64,000 bases of DNA from CAYRGQ01 sp964444885 (GCA_964444885.1 CAYUIZ010000003.1:29181-93180); one strand, 5' to 3'; positions 32,113 to 41,701 are shown, counted from the first letter of the stretch. Numbers and translations: made by a program. The notes: generated by a model not told the origin, from the letters alone.

Positions 32113-33474
32113 ATGGACGTTCAGCATATTTTAGCGAAACAACGGGCTTTTTTCAGGAGTCACCAGACCCGGGATCTAGCATTTCGGAAAAGCCAGCTCC
32201 GAAAACTGAAAAATCTGATCGAAAGCAATGAGGAGTTGCTTTGCGAGGCCATCCACAAGGATTTTGGCAAGTCGAAATTCGACGTGTTCACAACGGAACT
32301 GGCCATTGTCCTGCAGGATATCGACTATTACCTCAAGCACTTGGGGCGGTTGGCGAATCCGAAGTCTGTGCGCACGAATTTGGCCACCCAAATCGCCAGC
32401 AGCAAGATCTACAGCGAACCGCTTGGATGTACGTTGGTCATTGGTGCCTGGAATTATCCGTTCCAGCTTTCGCTGGCACCGTTGGTGGCGGCCGTAGCCG
32501 CCGGAAACACGTGCATGGTCAAGCCCAGTGAAGTTGCTCCGCATGCCATGGCGGCTATCGCCTCGCTCATCAACACGAATTTTCCCGACGAACAGCTATT
32601 CGTCGCGCAAGGGGGTGCTGAGCTGGCTGCCGAAATATTGAAACACCGTTTTGACAAGATTTTCTTCACGGGCAGTCCCCGGGTCGGTCGCTTGGTGTAC
32701 GAAGCTGCAGCGAAGCACCTCACGCCGGTGACGCTCGAGCTAGGGGGCAAATCGCCGGCTATCGTGACGGCAAGCGCCGACTTGGACGTGGCCGCCAGGC
32801 GGATCGTTTGGGGCAAGTTCCTCAACGCAGGACAAACCTGCATCGCACCCGATTACGTGCTGGTCGAGGAAAGCGTGGAGCTGGATTTCCTGAACCGCTT
32901 GAAGCATTACATCGACAAATTTGCGTACCATGCCGGTGAGCGCCATTATACGCAAATTGTTAGCGCGAAGCATACCGAACGTTTACTGGCACTTATCGAC
33001 CCGTCAAAGGTGTACTACAGCGGCGAGCATGACCTTGCCGCACGGCATATCGCGCCTACGGTGTTGCGGGGGGTGCAGTGGGCAGATCCTGTGATGCAGG
33101 AAGAAGTTTTTGGTCCGATCTTGCCTGTGCTGACCGTTTGGGCATTCGGTGAAGCGATCGATCAGGTGTTGGAGACCGAAAAGCCATTGGCGGCGTATCT
33201 TTTCACAAAGAACACGGCCGAAAAAGACCGGTTTGCGTCAGAGCTTTCATTCGGAGGCGGGTGCATTAACGATGTCATCATGCACGTCGCTAACCCCAAT
33301 TTGCCTTTTGGCGGGGTAGGGAATTCAGGAATGGGCCGCTATCATGGGAAATTCGGGTTCGAGGCGTTCTCCCACCAAAAACCCGTGATGGACCGAGCGA
33401 CCTGGGGCGAGCCGAATTTGCGATACCCGCCCTATACGGACGATAAGTATACATGGATACGACGCCTCCTCTAG
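32113..33474 (+). CDS. class 3-type aldehyde dehydrogenase
   Basis: 453 residues from ATG 32113 (DVQHILAKQRAFF); earlier in-frame ATGs at 32053 and 32074 add unconserved residues. Catalytic Glu209 in LELGGKSP and Cys243 in NAGQTCIAPDYV are present, as is GSPRVGRLVYEAAAKHL. Length and lack of a long N-terminus fit the ALDH3/AlkH/coniferyl aldehyde group that oxidises fatty or aromatic aldehydes with NAD(P). The C-terminal membrane anchor of eukaryotic ALDH3A2 is missing. Confidence 0.94.
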   Translation: MDVQHILAKQRAFFRSHQTRDLAFRKSQLRKLKNLIESNEELLCEAIHKDFGKSKFDVFTTELAIVLQDIDYYLKHLGRLANPKSVRTNLATQIASSKIYSEPLGCTLVIGAWNYPFQLSLAPLVAAVAAGNTCMVKPSEVAPHAMAAIASLINTNFPDEQLFVAQGGAELAAEILKHRFDKIFFTGSPRVGRLVYEAAAKHLTPVTLELGGKSPAIVTASADLDVAARRIVWGKFLNAGQTCIAPDYVLVEESVELDFLNRLKHYIDKFAYHAGERHYTQIVSAKHTERLLALIDPSKVYYSGEHDLAARHIAPTVLRGVQWADPVMQEEVFGPILPVLTVWAFGEAIDQVLETEKPLAAYLFTKNTAEKDRFASELSFGGGCINDVIMHVANPNLPFGGVGNSGMGRYHGKFGFEAFSHQKPVMDRATWGEPNLRYPPYTDDKYTWIRRLL

Positions 33475-33576
33475 GTACCGCAGCATAGCCCTGATCGTTA
33501 GTCATCAATGCCCTTCTTATACTGGGCTGTGCCCAGAATAGGTTAGGCGTGCGCGACCGACTTTTTGCTCGTCATG

Positions 33577-33885
33577 TTATGAGCCTGCAAACGGGGTTCC
33601 GAATATGCCGACCGCGAGCTCTGCCCAGATGAGGAAGAATACGAACAAAATGGCTAAGCAAGCGTACAGGCGGTTTCTGGCGCATTTGACTTTCCGCAAT
33701 ACCCATTCGCAAAGCAATCCCGCGGAGAAGAGCAGGATTCCCATCATCACGAAATCAGAAACCGTCCAGTTCACTTCAGCCGTGAATTGCATGGCGATAA
33801 ATGGAACCGTTAATAGTGCTGCCGCTACCGACAGGATAATCACCAATCGCTTGTTGGCGAACGCGGGGTAAGTGGGTTGAACCAT
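33577..33885 (-). CDS. small three-helix membrane protein, unknown function
   Basis: 102 residues with three membrane helices (about 13-34, 43-62, 71-92), a conserved-looking basic loop RKVKCARNRLY and an N-terminus with NKR. It resembles short DUF proteins of Bacteroidota; no function can be assigned. The opposite strand also has an open frame over the same bases, but the hydrophobic pattern supports this strand. A nested palindrome lies 28 bases upstream. Confidence 0.65.
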   Translation of the reverse strand: MVQPTYPAFANKRLVIILSVAAALLTVPFIAMQFTAEVNWTVSDFVMMGILLFSAGLLCEWVLRKVKCARNRLYACLAILFVFFLIWAELAVGIFGTPFAGS

Positions 33886-33912
33886 GTTTTAAAAGCCTAA
33901 ATATTTATCTCA

Positions 33913-33935
33913 ACAAAGCGCTTTGTAATACAAAG
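33913..33935 (-). promoter_or_regulatory. alternating ACAAAG/CTTTGT repeats, candidate operator
   Basis: Three hexamers alternate in orientation: ACAAAG (33913-33918), CTTTGT (33921-33926) and ACAAAG (33930-33935), forming two overlapping palindromes, the first of them a perfect 14-mer ACAAAGCGCTTTGT. They lie just upstream of the small membrane protein gene. Confidence 0.4.
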
Positions 33936-34037
33936 TAAACAATAAAACTTCATAAGCCAAAATATTTTTTTCATGTTCAGCGTGGAGGTATGCGCTTGCG
34001 TCAGATCGGCTGGCGTACCGCAGATGAGGTCGACTTG

Positions 34038-34811
34038 TTAGCTGATAAATCCTTTTACGTATTGCTTCGTTAATTCCTCTTTGGGGTTGAGCAATACTTC
34101 GTCGGTGGGACCAAATTCGATGATTTCTCCCATGTACACAAAAATGATGTAATCGGAGATGCGACGCGCTTGTCGGAGGATGTGCGTGACGAGCACAATC
34201 GTGTATTTCTCCTTGAGTCGGACAAAGAGATCTTCGATTTTCTGGGTGGAAATCGGGTCCAATGCCGAGGTGGATTCGTCGCCGAGAATAATTTCAGGTT
34301 CAACGGCGAGGCCGCGGGCGAGGCAGAGCCGTTGTTGCTGCCCGATGGAAAGTTTGGCTGCGGGTGCATGCAGGCGGTCTTTGACTTCTTCCCATAGGCT
34401 GGTGTTTTTCAGTTGCGTTTCCACGATGCGGTCGAGCTCGCTTTTCTTACGCGTGCCGTGGATACGGGGTCCGTAGGCCACATTATCGTAAATGGACATG
34501 GGAAGCGGGAAGGGACGCTGGGAGAGGAGCCCCATTTTTTTGCGGATGCGCGTCACTTCAGCTTCGGAGGCATAGATGTCTTCTCCGTCGACGAGTACGC
34601 TGCCCGAAACGCTGACCTTTGCGGTGTCGTCCAGCAGCCGGTTGAAGGTCTTCAGCAAGGTCGTTTTGCCGCAACCCGAAGGGCCAATGATTGATGTGAC
34701 GCTCTTGTCGGGAATCGCGATGTTGATATCTTTCAGGATATGCGCGCCATCAATATGTACATTGAGGCCTTTGACATGTATCAGCGGTGGTTGGGTCATA
34801 GGGCTTGTCAA
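34038..34811 (-). CDS. pstB: phosphate ABC transporter ATP-binding protein PstB
   Basis: 257 residues. Walker A GPSGCGKTTLLK, Q-loop, signature LSIGQQQRLCLARGLA, Walker B IILGDESTSALDP and switch His are all present. It drives phosphate import through PstC and PstA. It overlaps the pstA stop by four bases. No phoU or phoR/B follows, unlike the Escherichia coli operon. Confidence 0.96.
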   Translation of the reverse strand: MTSPMTQPPLIHVKGLNVHIDGAHILKDINIAIPDKSVTSIIGPSGCGKTTLLKTFNRLLDDTAKVSVSGSVLVDGEDIYASEAEVTRIRKKMGLLSQRPFPLPMSIYDNVAYGPRIHGTRKKSELDRIVETQLKNTSLWEEVKDRLHAPAAKLSIGQQQRLCLARGLAVEPEIILGDESTSALDPISTQKIEDLFVRLKEKYTIVLVTHILRQARRISDYIIFVYMGEIIEFGPTDEVLLNPKEELTKQYVKGFIS

Positions 34812-35653
34812 ACGTTATTTTTGGATTGTCTGGATGCCAGGATATGCGAGATGATAACCACCACGAGGATAATGATGGTCAAGATCAGTGCCGAGGCATA
34901 TGCGCGCCCCTGTACTTCAGGGATGGGGCTGCTCAGTTGGAAGAATATCGCCAGCGGCAGCGTCGCGGCGGGTTCGTCGAGATACAGGGGTATGTTGTCG
35001 CTAAAGCCGGCCGTGAACAGTACGGAGGCTACATCGCCTATGCCGCGCCCGAAGGCGAGGAGCACCGCGGTGTAAATGCCGGGCCGAATTTGCTTCAGAA
35101 TCACCTTGGCCGCTTCCCAGCGCGTGGCACCCAGCGAAAGGGCCGCGTGCTTAAGCTCTTTGGGCACACCGGAAATTACCTCGTCCAGGGTGCGTACCAT
35201 GATGGGGATGATCAGCAAGGTAACGGCGATGATGCCGCCGAAGAGCGATGCCCGTACGCCCAGCCAGATCATGATGCTGAACGCGAAGGCGCCATATACA
35301 ATCGAGGGAATGCCAAAGAGGACATCGTAGGCCAGCTTGGCTGTTTTGCTGACCATGCTTCCCTGCTTGAGGTAAATGTTGAGGTAAATCGAAATGGGGA
35401 TGCTGATAAACAAGCTGAGTACCGTAGCGCCGCCCGCCAGATAGAGGGAGCCAATGATGGCGTTGAGCACGCCCCCTTCCTTACCGATGTAGAAACCGCC
35501 CTGCGGTACCTTGGTGACCATGTCCCACGTGAGATAAGGCACGCCCTTGACGACGATCGTACCGACAATCAGGAATAGGCTCGAGCTGACAATGATGCAG
35601 GCAAGCACCATCAGGACTTTGAAAAAACGTTCTTCAAGTTTTCTTCTTCGCAT
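34808..35653 (-). CDS. pstA: phosphate ABC transporter permease PstA
   Basis: 281 residues, six membrane helices. The BPD permease EAA loop (VPKELKHAALSLGATRWEAAK, about 163-183) contacts PstB. Starts two bases after pstC and overlaps pstB by four, indicating a tightly coupled operon. Inner-membrane half of the phosphate channel. Confidence 0.95.
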   Translation of the reverse strand: MRRRKLEERFFKVLMVLACIIVSSSLFLIVGTIVVKGVPYLTWDMVTKVPQGGFYIGKEGGVLNAIIGSLYLAGGATVLSLFISIPISIYLNIYLKQGSMVSKTAKLAYDVLFGIPSIVYGAFAFSIMIWLGVRASLFGGIIAVTLLIIPIMVRTLDEVISGVPKELKHAALSLGATRWEAAKVILKQIRPGIYTAVLLAFGRGIGDVASVLFTAGFSDNIPLYLDEPAATLPLAIFFQLSSPIPEVQGRAYASALILTIIILVVVIISHILASRQSKNNV

Positions 35654-35655
35654 AG

Positions 35656-36549
35656 CTAGGCAGTATATCGGTGTTCGAGGCGGTTGAGAATCAGTCGCGA
35701 GATCAAGTTGAACAGGAAGATGATGACGAAAAGCAGTAGGGCAGCAAACATGAGCGCGGCATCATACAGCGGGATGGACATCATTTCACCGAAATTATTC
35801 GCGATCAAGGCAGGCAAGGGATAGCCACCATCGAAGACGGAACTCGGTGCTACCGGAATGTTGCCGCATACCATCAGTACGGCTACCGTTTCGCCAAACG
35901 CGCGGGATATGGCCAAAACAGCTGCGGCGAAGATACCCGGGAAGGCTCGTTTGAGCACGACTTTCTTGATCGTTTCCCATTTGGTGGCACCCAATGAAAG
36001 GGAAGCATCCTTCAATTCCTTCGGAATGGTGCGCAGTACCTCGGATACGATGCTCACCAAGATCGGGAAGATCATCACCGCTAATACCACGCCGCCCGTG
36101 AGCACGGTGTAGCCGCTGGACGAATCGGAAAAGCGGGGCGCCAGGTAGTTCTGGATGAAAGGAACGACGAAAAATATACCCCACACACCGTAAATGACCG
36201 GCGGAATGCCCGCCAATACGTTGACGAGCGGAAGAAGCAAGCGACGGATCGCAGGGGGTGCATATTCGGTGAGGTAGATGGCCGTGAGCAAACAAAGCGG
36301 TAGGGCCAGGGTAATCGCAATCACCGTCACCCACAGCGTGCCCATGATAAAGGGATAAAACCCAAATTGCCCTTTGCTCGGCGCCCAGTGGCTGTCGCTG
36401 AACAGGTGCCAGATGCTGTGGGTGGCCAGTAAGGGCTCTGCCCGCAGGTAGAGGCCAAGACCGATCAGCACAACGATGGAGATAGAAAAAATGGAGAGGA
36501 CAAGCATCGCGTTGGCGACCAGTTTGTCCTTAATTAGTCTGATGTCCAA
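35656..36549 (-). CDS. pstC: phosphate ABC transporter permease PstC
   Basis: 297 residues, six membrane helices, with the EAA loop IPKELKDASLSLGATKWETIK, closely parallel to that of PstA. It partners PstA in the inner membrane. Starts two bases after the pstS stop. Confidence 0.95.
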   Translation of the reverse strand: MDIRLIKDKLVANAMLVLSIFSISIVVLIGLGLYLRAEPLLATHSIWHLFSDSHWAPSKGQFGFYPFIMGTLWVTVIAITLALPLCLLTAIYLTEYAPPAIRRLLLPLVNVLAGIPPVIYGVWGIFFVVPFIQNYLAPRFSDSSSGYTVLTGGVVLAVMIFPILVSIVSEVLRTIPKELKDASLSLGATKWETIKKVVLKRAFPGIFAAAVLAISRAFGETVAVLMVCGNIPVAPSSVFDGGYPLPALIANNFGEMMSIPLYDAALMFAALLLFVIIFLFNLISRLILNRLEHRYTA

Positions 36550-36551
36550 GA

Positions 36552-37532
36552 TTAGTCAAGTTTAGCGAGTTCTTCGGATATCCATTTTTCGTTGAGCGGG
36601 ATGTAGCCGTTTTGGAGCAATATAGCTTGCGACTCTTTTTTCAGGACGAATTTTACGAATTCGACCAAGGCCACGTTGTCCGGTTTGCCGTTGAACAGGA
36701 ACGACAAGTTGCGCGCGGGTGGCGCGGGGTATTTCCCAGTCGCTACAGCTTCCGTCAGGTTGTCGATCCGGCTATAAAAGTCTTCGTCCGGGTCGACTTT
36801 TCCATTGCCGTTAGCGTCCAGCGGCACCACGCGCAATGAGGGGATCAGGTGGCGGGTCTGCAGGTCGTACACAAAGTTGATGTTGCTAAACCCGATGGCG
36901 TTGCGGTCGCTGATAATCGTCTGCGTCATGCCTGGGTCGCCAAAAATGCCCACACCCTTGAGGTCTTCCTGCGAACGGCCAAAAAAAGCCGCCCAGGTTT
37001 CCGCGGCACCCGCTGCATCCGAGCGGGTATAGCGATTCATCGGCGCGCTGGCAAACGCCGTGTCGATCTGTTGCCAGTTGCTGATGCGATCGGTTACGAA
37101 GATGTCCTGAAGCTCTGCGTGCGTCAGGCCCCGCGCTGCCAAGGCCGCCGCATTCGGATTGTCGGCATTAATCGTCGGCACGACGGCATCCTTGGCTACA
37201 TGGATTACGTACGCGCCCCGTTCAAATTCCTGGGGATGGATGTCGCGCGAGACCAGTCCAATGTCGACCATGCCGCTGAGGGCATCCGCTACGCCCTTGC
37301 CGGCGCCGCCGGCGGAGATGTTGAAGCGCACGTGGGGATGAGCGTCCTTAAACTCCTCGCTCCACAATACCACCAACGGATAGAGCGCGAAGGCGCCAGA
37401 CACGCTGATCATGCCCTGTAATCCCTTTTCAGGATCCCATCCATTCGGAACTTTAGGTGCGCAACCTCCAAAAAGAAGCGTGTATAGTAGAGCTAATGAG
37501 CTTATTAATAATGTTTTGGTTCCTTTCGTCAC
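36552..37532 (-). CDS. pstS: phosphate-binding lipoprotein PstS
   Basis: 326 residues. Signal peptide LLISSLALLYTLLFGGC with lipobox Cys24 indicates a lipoprotein. Phosphate-site motifs SVSGAFALYPL (the family usually has S-T-x-P), SAGGAGKGVADALSG and SRDIHPQE are typical of the PstS-like substrate-binding group. It delivers phosphate to PstCA. It heads pstS-pstC-pstA-pstB from its own promoter. Confidence 0.94.
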   Translation of the reverse strand: MTKGTKTLLISSLALLYTLLFGGCAPKVPNGWDPEKGLQGMISVSGAFALYPLVVLWSEEFKDAHPHVRFNISAGGAGKGVADALSGMVDIGLVSRDIHPQEFERGAYVIHVAKDAVVPTINADNPNAAALAARGLTHAELQDIFVTDRISNWQQIDTAFASAPMNRYTRSDAAGAAETWAAFFGRSQEDLKGVGIFGDPGMTQTIISDRNAIGFSNINFVYDLQTRHLIPSLRVVPLDANGNGKVDPDEDFYSRIDNLTEAVATGKYPAPPARNLSFLFNGKPDNVALVEFVKFVLKKESQAILLQNGYIPLNEKWISEELAKLD

Positions 37533-37564
37533 ACGCGTTAGTTGTTCGTTTGCCTTGGTCTGGG

Positions 37565-37572
37565 CAAATATA
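37565..37572 (-). promoter_or_regulatory. -7 promoter box of pstSCAB
   Basis: TATATTTG on the minus strand, a perfect TAnnTTTG match 33 bases upstream of ATG 37532, in an A/T-rich 178-base gap. No -33 TTTG is apparent at 19-21 bases, as might be expected for an activator-dependent promoter; no proteobacterial Pho box is seen. Confidence 0.55.
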
Positions 37573-37709
37573 TATAAAATCGGTAGACTTTATATTCTAT
37601 TAAAGGGATTTTTGTTGGTTTTTGCGGGGAATAACGCTGGTCTTGCCTGAGTTTTGGGGACGGTTTTCCGGAGGGAAACGCCGTGGCGACTACGCGAGCG
37701 CCTATCCGA

Positions 37710-38960
37710 TTAGCTTTCCTGTTCGTCTTGGATTACATGAAGCAGCAATAGTAGCGCGGCCATGGAAGCGCGTTCGATATTGACCATCCGGTTGCCACTG
37801 AACCGGAATTCTTTCGTGATCGTTTTATTGCGGCCAGCCACGGCAATCCACACCATGCCCACGGGTTTCTCAGGCGTGCCGCCACCGGGTCCGGCAATGC
37901 CGCTAACGGCAACCGCGTAATCCGTCCTAAAATTGGTTTTTGCGCCGGTCGCCATCTCGTGGACCGTTTGTTCGCTGACGGCTCCGTGTTCGGATAAGGT
38001 TTGTTGCGATACGCCGAGCACACTCATTTTTAGGGAATTGGAATAGGTGACTGCGCCGCCCACAAATACGCGGCTGCTGCCGGGAAGGGTGGTTAGCAAG
38101 CGGGCAATATCCCCGCCGGTACAGCTTTCGGCCGTCGCTAATAGCAGGCCCCGCCGGTCCAGCGCGTCAAACACCAGCGCTTGCAATGTGGTGTCGTGTC
38201 CGGATAGGAAATGCTTGCCTATCCGCGCGCGAATCTGGTCCTGTATCACGTTAGTTTCCGCTTGCAGCACGGGTAGTTCCTTGCCGGTGGCGCTGAGCCG
38301 AAGGCGGACCATGCCCGGCTTGGGCAGGTAGGCCAGATGGATATGCGTGGGGAGGGCGTCTTCAATATCGGCAATCTTTTCGGCCAGAAACGACTCGCCG
38401 ATCCCGCCCGTTAGCATGGTGTGGTGCCAGATCGAATCGCGACCGTCCATTTGCCGCAGGCGGGGCAGAACCCGCTCGGTCATAACATGTTTCATCTCGA
38501 AGGGAACGCCCGGCATGATGGCAAAATGCTTGCCCTGCCAGTCGAGCCACATTCCGGGTGCGGTGCCTAAGTCATTAAAAAGTACCTCGGCGATATCCAG
38601 CACGTCAGCTTGTTGCCGGTTAATGTCCAGCATGGGGCGGTTGCGGTTCGCGAAAATGCCCATCACGTGGGCAAGCACGCGTTCGTCGCGCACGAGGCCG
38701 CAGCCAAAGAACTCGCAAAAGGCCTGCTTGGTAACATCGTCTTGCGTGGGGCCCAGCCCACCGGTTACCAGCACCAGGTCGGCACGGCTTATGGCCAGGT
38801 GGAGGGCGTCGTGAATATCACGCTTTTGGTCGGCTACGGACGTCAGCTGTTTGACATGGATGCCGATATCGTTGAGATGCGTACAAATCCACGCCGAATT
38901 CGTGTCTAGGATTTGGCCAATGAGGATTTCGTCGCCGATGGTTATAATCTCTGCTTGCAT
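37710..38960 (-). CDS. cinA: CinA: competence/damage-inducible protein, nicotinamide-nucleotide amidase
   Basis: 416 residues. The N-terminal MoaB/MogA-like domain (about 1-170) starts AEIITIGDEILIGQILDTNSAW; the C-terminal PncC domain (about 255-412) has ATAESCTGGDIARLLTTLPGSS and GIAGPGGGTPEKPVG. CinA recycles pyridine nucleotides by deamidating NMN and hydrolysing ADP-ribose. It starts 21 bases after the lptD stop, so the two share a transcript. Confidence 0.96.
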   Translation of the reverse strand: MQAEIITIGDEILIGQILDTNSAWICTHLNDIGIHVKQLTSVADQKRDIHDALHLAISRADLVLVTGGLGPTQDDVTKQAFCEFFGCGLVRDERVLAHVMGIFANRNRPMLDINRQQADVLDIAEVLFNDLGTAPGMWLDWQGKHFAIMPGVPFEMKHVMTERVLPRLRQMDGRDSIWHHTMLTGGIGESFLAEKIADIEDALPTHIHLAYLPKPGMVRLRLSATGKELPVLQAETNVIQDQIRARIGKHFLSGHDTTLQALVFDALDRRGLLLATAESCTGGDIARLLTTLPGSSRVFVGGAVTYSNSLKMSVLGVSQQTLSEHGAVSEQTVHEMATGAKTNFRTDYAVAVSGIAGPGGGTPEKPVGMVWIAVAGRNKTITKEFRFSGNRMVNIERASMAALLLLLHVIQDEQES

Positions 38961-38981
38961 TCGAACTAGGAAAAAAGGATG

Positions 38982-41648
38982 CTAGAATCGCGCATAATCG
39001 TTGCGTTTCGTCAGTTTCAAGTCCTGTAACAACGACGCTCTGGCGCGTATGGTGACGTTGTAGCTCTGGAACTGCCCGAAGGGCACCCACCCGAAGGACA
39101 TGTCCCAGCAATGCAGGTCGCGGTAGATACTGAACCGCGTCAACGAAACTTCATTGCGCCGGAAGTCATAGCCCGAGTTAAACTGTACCTTCCATTTGGG
39201 GGTGATGCTGAAATCACCGTGGATATTGAGCGTGCTGGTGACCATCGACTGCAAGCCCTGCCGCGAATACTGCAAGCTGAACGAGCCGGCGAGGTTCCAC
39301 GGAATATTAAAGTCCACAAACGCGTTGGGGTCGGCGCCGATGCGCGCCAGGGCTTGTTGCTGTTCTGGCGACATGTTTTGGCGGTTGTTGTTGAGCGAGT
39401 CCAAGTTATCGTTTCGGCTGCGGGCAGCGTCGGGGTTGAAGCTGTAATCAAACGACAGTCCGAAATTGACAAGGCGCGCTAACTTGCCGTCTTGCAAGGC
39501 GTACCGGTTGATGCGCCTGCCCGTGTTCGGGTCTTGGCTATACGGGTCAAACGTGCCGTTGAAATTGATGTTGACCTTCTGGTTGAACAGGGAAGTCCGT
39601 CCCGAAAAGCCGATGTTGGATAGTTTGAACGAGTCGGCTACGAAGTTGTAGTTTCCGCTGAAGGTCAAGCCTTGGAGAATCGGGACTTTCTTGATGCCGC
39701 CATCGGTCGTGTCGCGCTTGCTGAGCACCTTCGCTTCCAAGTTGTTGTCGACCGAGAATCCAATACCCATGGAACGTCCCCATCCGGGTGTGCCGAATAT
39801 GCCGTCCGCAAAGATGGAATATAGGTTATCCTGTCCGTTTTGGTCGGTATAGGTACGGTAGAAACCATACATGGCATCCGAAAAATCCGGACGGTAGTTG
39901 AGGTTAACCGAAGGCGTGATCACGTGGCGCATTTGCTGCACGCGGCCTATTTTCTTGTTAAACATCCCATATACCTTGGTCGACAGTCCCGAGGACATCG
40001 AATAGTCGTAGGCACGGTTGAAGCCCTGTACCGTGTCCTGAACCATGACGAATCCTTGGGGTACGTTTTCCATCCGACGGCGTATGCTCTGCATGTACCA
40101 GCGCTCGGTGTAGTTGACGCTCGTGTTAAACTGGAAGAATTTCAACGCTTGTAAGCTCAGGCTCACGGGGATGCTGTGCTGAATGCCGTTGCGGAACTGC
40201 CCAAGTGTCTCGCGGCTGAACAGGCTGCTTTCCTGGGAAGTCAGTGAGTTGCGCCCCTGCATGGAGTAGCCGACGTTGATGCGTTGATACCACTTCTGCT
40301 CGCCGATGCGGTCTTTGGAGTCGAATGGGTTAAAGGAGGTGACGTTCAAGCTAAACGTAGGCAGTTCGAGAAAAACGCTTCCGGTGTTGATGTCCTGCCG
40401 GTGGCTGAAGCTGGAGGTGAAGTTGACTTTCCCATCGGCGAATGTGCGGCCATAGGCAATGCTCGACGACATGTTATTGCGCGTCATCTGCTCATAGTTG
40501 AACGAGCCGTTTGCCCGCGTGTTTTGGTAATAGGAGCCCGTGCCGAAGTTGACCGAGGCGCTGAATGTCGTTCCGGGATTGGCCTGCGGCGCCATGCTGT
40601 GGTTCCACGTGATGTTGAAGTCCCGGTTTGGTTGGTAGTCTTCCGTGCCTTCCACGCCGCTTACGATGTGCGCATAGCGCAGATTAAACCCGCCATTGTA
40701 GCGGTAGTTCATCCGATACTGGGTTTGTACGCCGAGCTCCCAGGAGCCTTTCGAATACAGCGTGCCGCGGATTTCGCTGTCCCAAAAATCGTTGAACGCC
40801 AGGTACCAGCCAATGTCGCGCATGTGGAAACCGCGGACAAAGTCCTCCCCAAAGGAAGGGAAAAGGAAGCCTGAGGCGCGTTTGTCAGGTTTAGGGAAAA
40901 AAGCGAACGGCACGGCCACGAATTTCAGGGGCACGTTTTCGGCAACGAAATAGGCGGGCCCGCTCACGATTTGGTTTTTGGTGACAATACCTTTGCTGAT
41001 GTGTATGCCGAAATGCGTGTGCGGGTGAGGCAGGTTACACGTGCTGTACATGCCCTGGAAGATGGACATTTCCTGATATTGGTTCATCTTGACGCGGCTG
41101 GCTTGTATAAAACCGCCCTCTACCTCGGTGAATATGCCGTGCGTGATACCCACTTCCGTCTGGAAATTGTACGTCAGCGAGTCGACGACCTTGGGTGTTT
41201 CGCCGGGAAAGATGACGACCGGCCTACCCACGTAGCGGTCGTTGTGATTGACGGACCCTCGGGCAAACACCTGATTTGTGTTTTGGTCGATCCGTATGTA
41301 GTCGGCCGATAGCTCGAAGCCTTCATATTTGATTTTCGCCTCGCCGTACAGGTGGAGGATTTGGTTGCGCAGGTCGGTGATTTGCGAATCCCGGGCTACG
41401 ATATTCACTTCGGCCTTCAGCGCGTCTTCGGCTGGGCCCAGCTCCAGCGAATCGCGGCGCGCCACGGTGTCGGCCGCCAGCGTATCCACACCCAAGACCG
41501 CCATGCTGTCAAGCGAGGCCGTGTCGATCGCGTTCGGTATGATCGTCGTGGTGTCGCGCTTCACCGTTTGTTGCGCGTATACCGACGCCAAAGGAGATAG
41601 CGTGAGGAAGACGAAGCAAATACTAAAAAAACGATTTAAAGACCTCAA
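38982..41648 (-). CDS. lptD: LPS-assembly outer membrane protein LptD (Bacteroidota type)
   Basis: 888 residues from TTG 41648, the only plausible initiator before an in-frame stop at 41664-41666; it yields a signal peptide (SICFVFLTLSPLASVYAQQ). An OstA/LptA-like jellyroll lies near 85-220 (LHLYGEAKIKYEGFELSADYI, TNQVFARGSVNHN) and a very long beta-barrel region (about 270-888) ends in typical aromatic strands. It forms the translocon that inserts LPS into the outer leaflet with LptE. The perfect promoter 41694-41701 fixes the start. Cofactor lptE is not in the window. Confidence 0.9.
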   Translation of the reverse strand: MRSLNRFFSICFVFLTLSPLASVYAQQTVKRDTTTIIPNAIDTASLDSMAVLGVDTLAADTVARRDSLELGPAEDALKAEVNIVARDSQITDLRNQILHLYGEAKIKYEGFELSADYIRIDQNTNQVFARGSVNHNDRYVGRPVVIFPGETPKVVDSLTYNFQTEVGITHGIFTEVEGGFIQASRVKMNQYQEMSIFQGMYSTCNLPHPHTHFGIHISKGIVTKNQIVSGPAYFVAENVPLKFVAVPFAFFPKPDKRASGFLFPSFGEDFVRGFHMRDIGWYLAFNDFWDSEIRGTLYSKGSWELGVQTQYRMNYRYNGGFNLRYAHIVSGVEGTEDYQPNRDFNITWNHSMAPQANPGTTFSASVNFGTGSYYQNTRANGSFNYEQMTRNNMSSSIAYGRTFADGKVNFTSSFSHRQDINTGSVFLELPTFSLNVTSFNPFDSKDRIGEQKWYQRINVGYSMQGRNSLTSQESSLFSRETLGQFRNGIQHSIPVSLSLQALKFFQFNTSVNYTERWYMQSIRRRMENVPQGFVMVQDTVQGFNRAYDYSMSSGLSTKVYGMFNKKIGRVQQMRHVITPSVNLNYRPDFSDAMYGFYRTYTDQNGQDNLYSIFADGIFGTPGWGRSMGIGFSVDNNLEAKVLSKRDTTDGGIKKVPILQGLTFSGNYNFVADSFKLSNIGFSGRTSLFNQKVNINFNGTFDPYSQDPNTGRRINRYALQDGKLARLVNFGLSFDYSFNPDAARSRNDNLDSLNNNRQNMSPEQQQALARIGADPNAFVDFNIPWNLAGSFSLQYSRQGLQSMVTSTLNIHGDFSITPKWKVQFNSGYDFRRNEVSLTRFSIYRDLHCWDMSFGWVPFGQFQSYNVTIRARASLLQDLKLTKRNDYARF

Positions 41649-41693
41649 ATTTGAAAGCGAATATTAATTTTGCAATATACTGTTCGTGCCACG

Positions 41694-41701
41694 CAAAATT
41701 A
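41694..41701 (-). promoter_or_regulatory. -7 promoter box of lptD-cinA
   Basis: TAATTTTG on the minus strand, a perfect TAnnTTTG match 46 bases upstream of the TTG start 41648. The -33 element is not obvious. Confidence 0.55.

Noticed and set aside
34805..35578. 257-codon plus-strand frame opposite pstA
   Set aside because: Antisense of conserved pstA; Gly/Asp/Arg-rich composition without recognisable features.
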